This document shows, in pieces, positions 63,903-64,000 of a stretch of 64,000 nt of DNA (positions are counted from its first letter, which is position 1; every line of letters begins with the position of its first letter). The position numbers and the translations under genes are program-made. The notes under the pieces are model-generated. The model was given only the letters and a program-made list of their open reading frames with translations. It was not told where the DNA came from and made no database searches. Source of the DNA: Agriterribacter humi (lineage in GTDB: Bacteria; Bacteroidota; Bacteroidia; Chitinophagales; Chitinophagaceae); the NCBI RefSeq assembly GCF_009192765.1, contig NZ_VOHQ01000006.1, positions 266,577 to 330,576 on the forward strand. Reading direction: 5' to 3'.

Positions 63903-64000
63903 TTATAATGGTTCAAACAAATTTAATTGTTTATTTAATGGGTCATCTTCATTAATTTTTACTGTATAGATTGTCATTCTTTTTCTGCTTTCTTTTGCTA
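63903..64000 (-). CDS. C-terminal end of an unidentified protein (5' part outside window)
   Basis: An open frame enters from the right edge and ends MTIYTVKINEDDPLNKQLNL then FEPL and TAA. No family recognised. The DNA is more AT-rich than its neighbours. It could be a short ORF starting at the ATG at 63977 or the tail of a longer gene. The 87 nt between it and nirD hold no gene. Confidence 0.35.
   Translation of the reverse strand, partial: AKESRKRMTIYTVKINEDDPLNKQLNLFEPL

Overview
The window is chromosomal DNA from a member of the Bacteroidota, most likely a Chitinophagaceae-type bacterium. The evidence is a TonB-dependent receptor paired with a DUF4249 lipoprotein, a PorP/SprF protein next to a giant PKD protein with a type IX secretion (T9SS) type B tail, many DUF families typical of the phylum (DUF1080, DUF2911, DUF3347, DUF5009, DUF5107, DUF5690), TAnnTTTG-like -7 boxes, and A-rich start regions that mostly lack Shine-Dalgarno sequences. 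No rRNA, CRISPR array, prophage or intact insertion sequence of the classical kind is present.

Layout. 1-5.5 kb, minus strand: a partial O-methyltransferase, a DUF1080 hydrolase, a phosphodiesterase lipoprotein, a cyclophilin and an HGSNAT-like membrane protein, with an NTF2-like pseudogene broken by a palindromic repeat. 5.6-13.4 kb, plus strand: a complete trp operon (trpE-G-D-C-F-B-A) preceded by a Trp-rich leader peptide and an attenuator with visible antiterminator and terminator. A REP-associated tyrosine transposase (RAYT) with flanking REP-like hairpins sits between trpF and trpB. A tRNA-Gly(CCC) on the opposite strand lies between trpA and hisH. 13.4-20.6 kb: hisH, hisA, a four-helix-bundle (IVP-type) gene, hisF, then an oppositely oriented TonB receptor/DUF4249 pair, then hisIE.

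20.8-30.4 kb: a beta-helix secreted protein, DUF2911, pdxJ, a DUF5690 transporter-like protein with phnW (2-aminoethylphosphonate transaminase), and a sugar-acid dehydratase/SDR cluster. 30.4-39.4 kb: an atypical SDR, a polysaccharide deacetylase, a DUF3347 lipoprotein, an M28 peptidase, a YfiT-like DinB protein, an FKBP isomerase, an ABC ATPase, aspartate kinase, and a membrane-anchored coiled-coil protein preceded by two tandem palindromic operator-like sites. 39.4-46.6 kb, minus strand: recG, the PKD/T9SS giant protein and its PorP/SprF partner. 46.7-57.9 kb: a secreted alpha/alpha-toroid-like protein divergent from a DUF5107-TPR protein, an arginase-fold protein with a degraded metal site, DacB, a DPP-IV-like peptidase, an S4 RNA-binding protein and a DUF998 protein. 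58-64 kb, minus strand: fabI, recN, and a nitrite module (nirD, porin, formate/nitrite transporter).

The most unusual content is non-coding: the full trp attenuator, RAYT/REP structures inside the trp operon, a dispersed GCCTGCC/GGCAGGC palindromic repeat including a 59-nt element found twice, paired TACGA-N6-TCGTA sites, a nested three-hairpin palindrome at 60.85-60.94 kb, and short degenerate tandem repeats that fill many intergenic gaps. All family assignments come from reading motifs; no database search was run.
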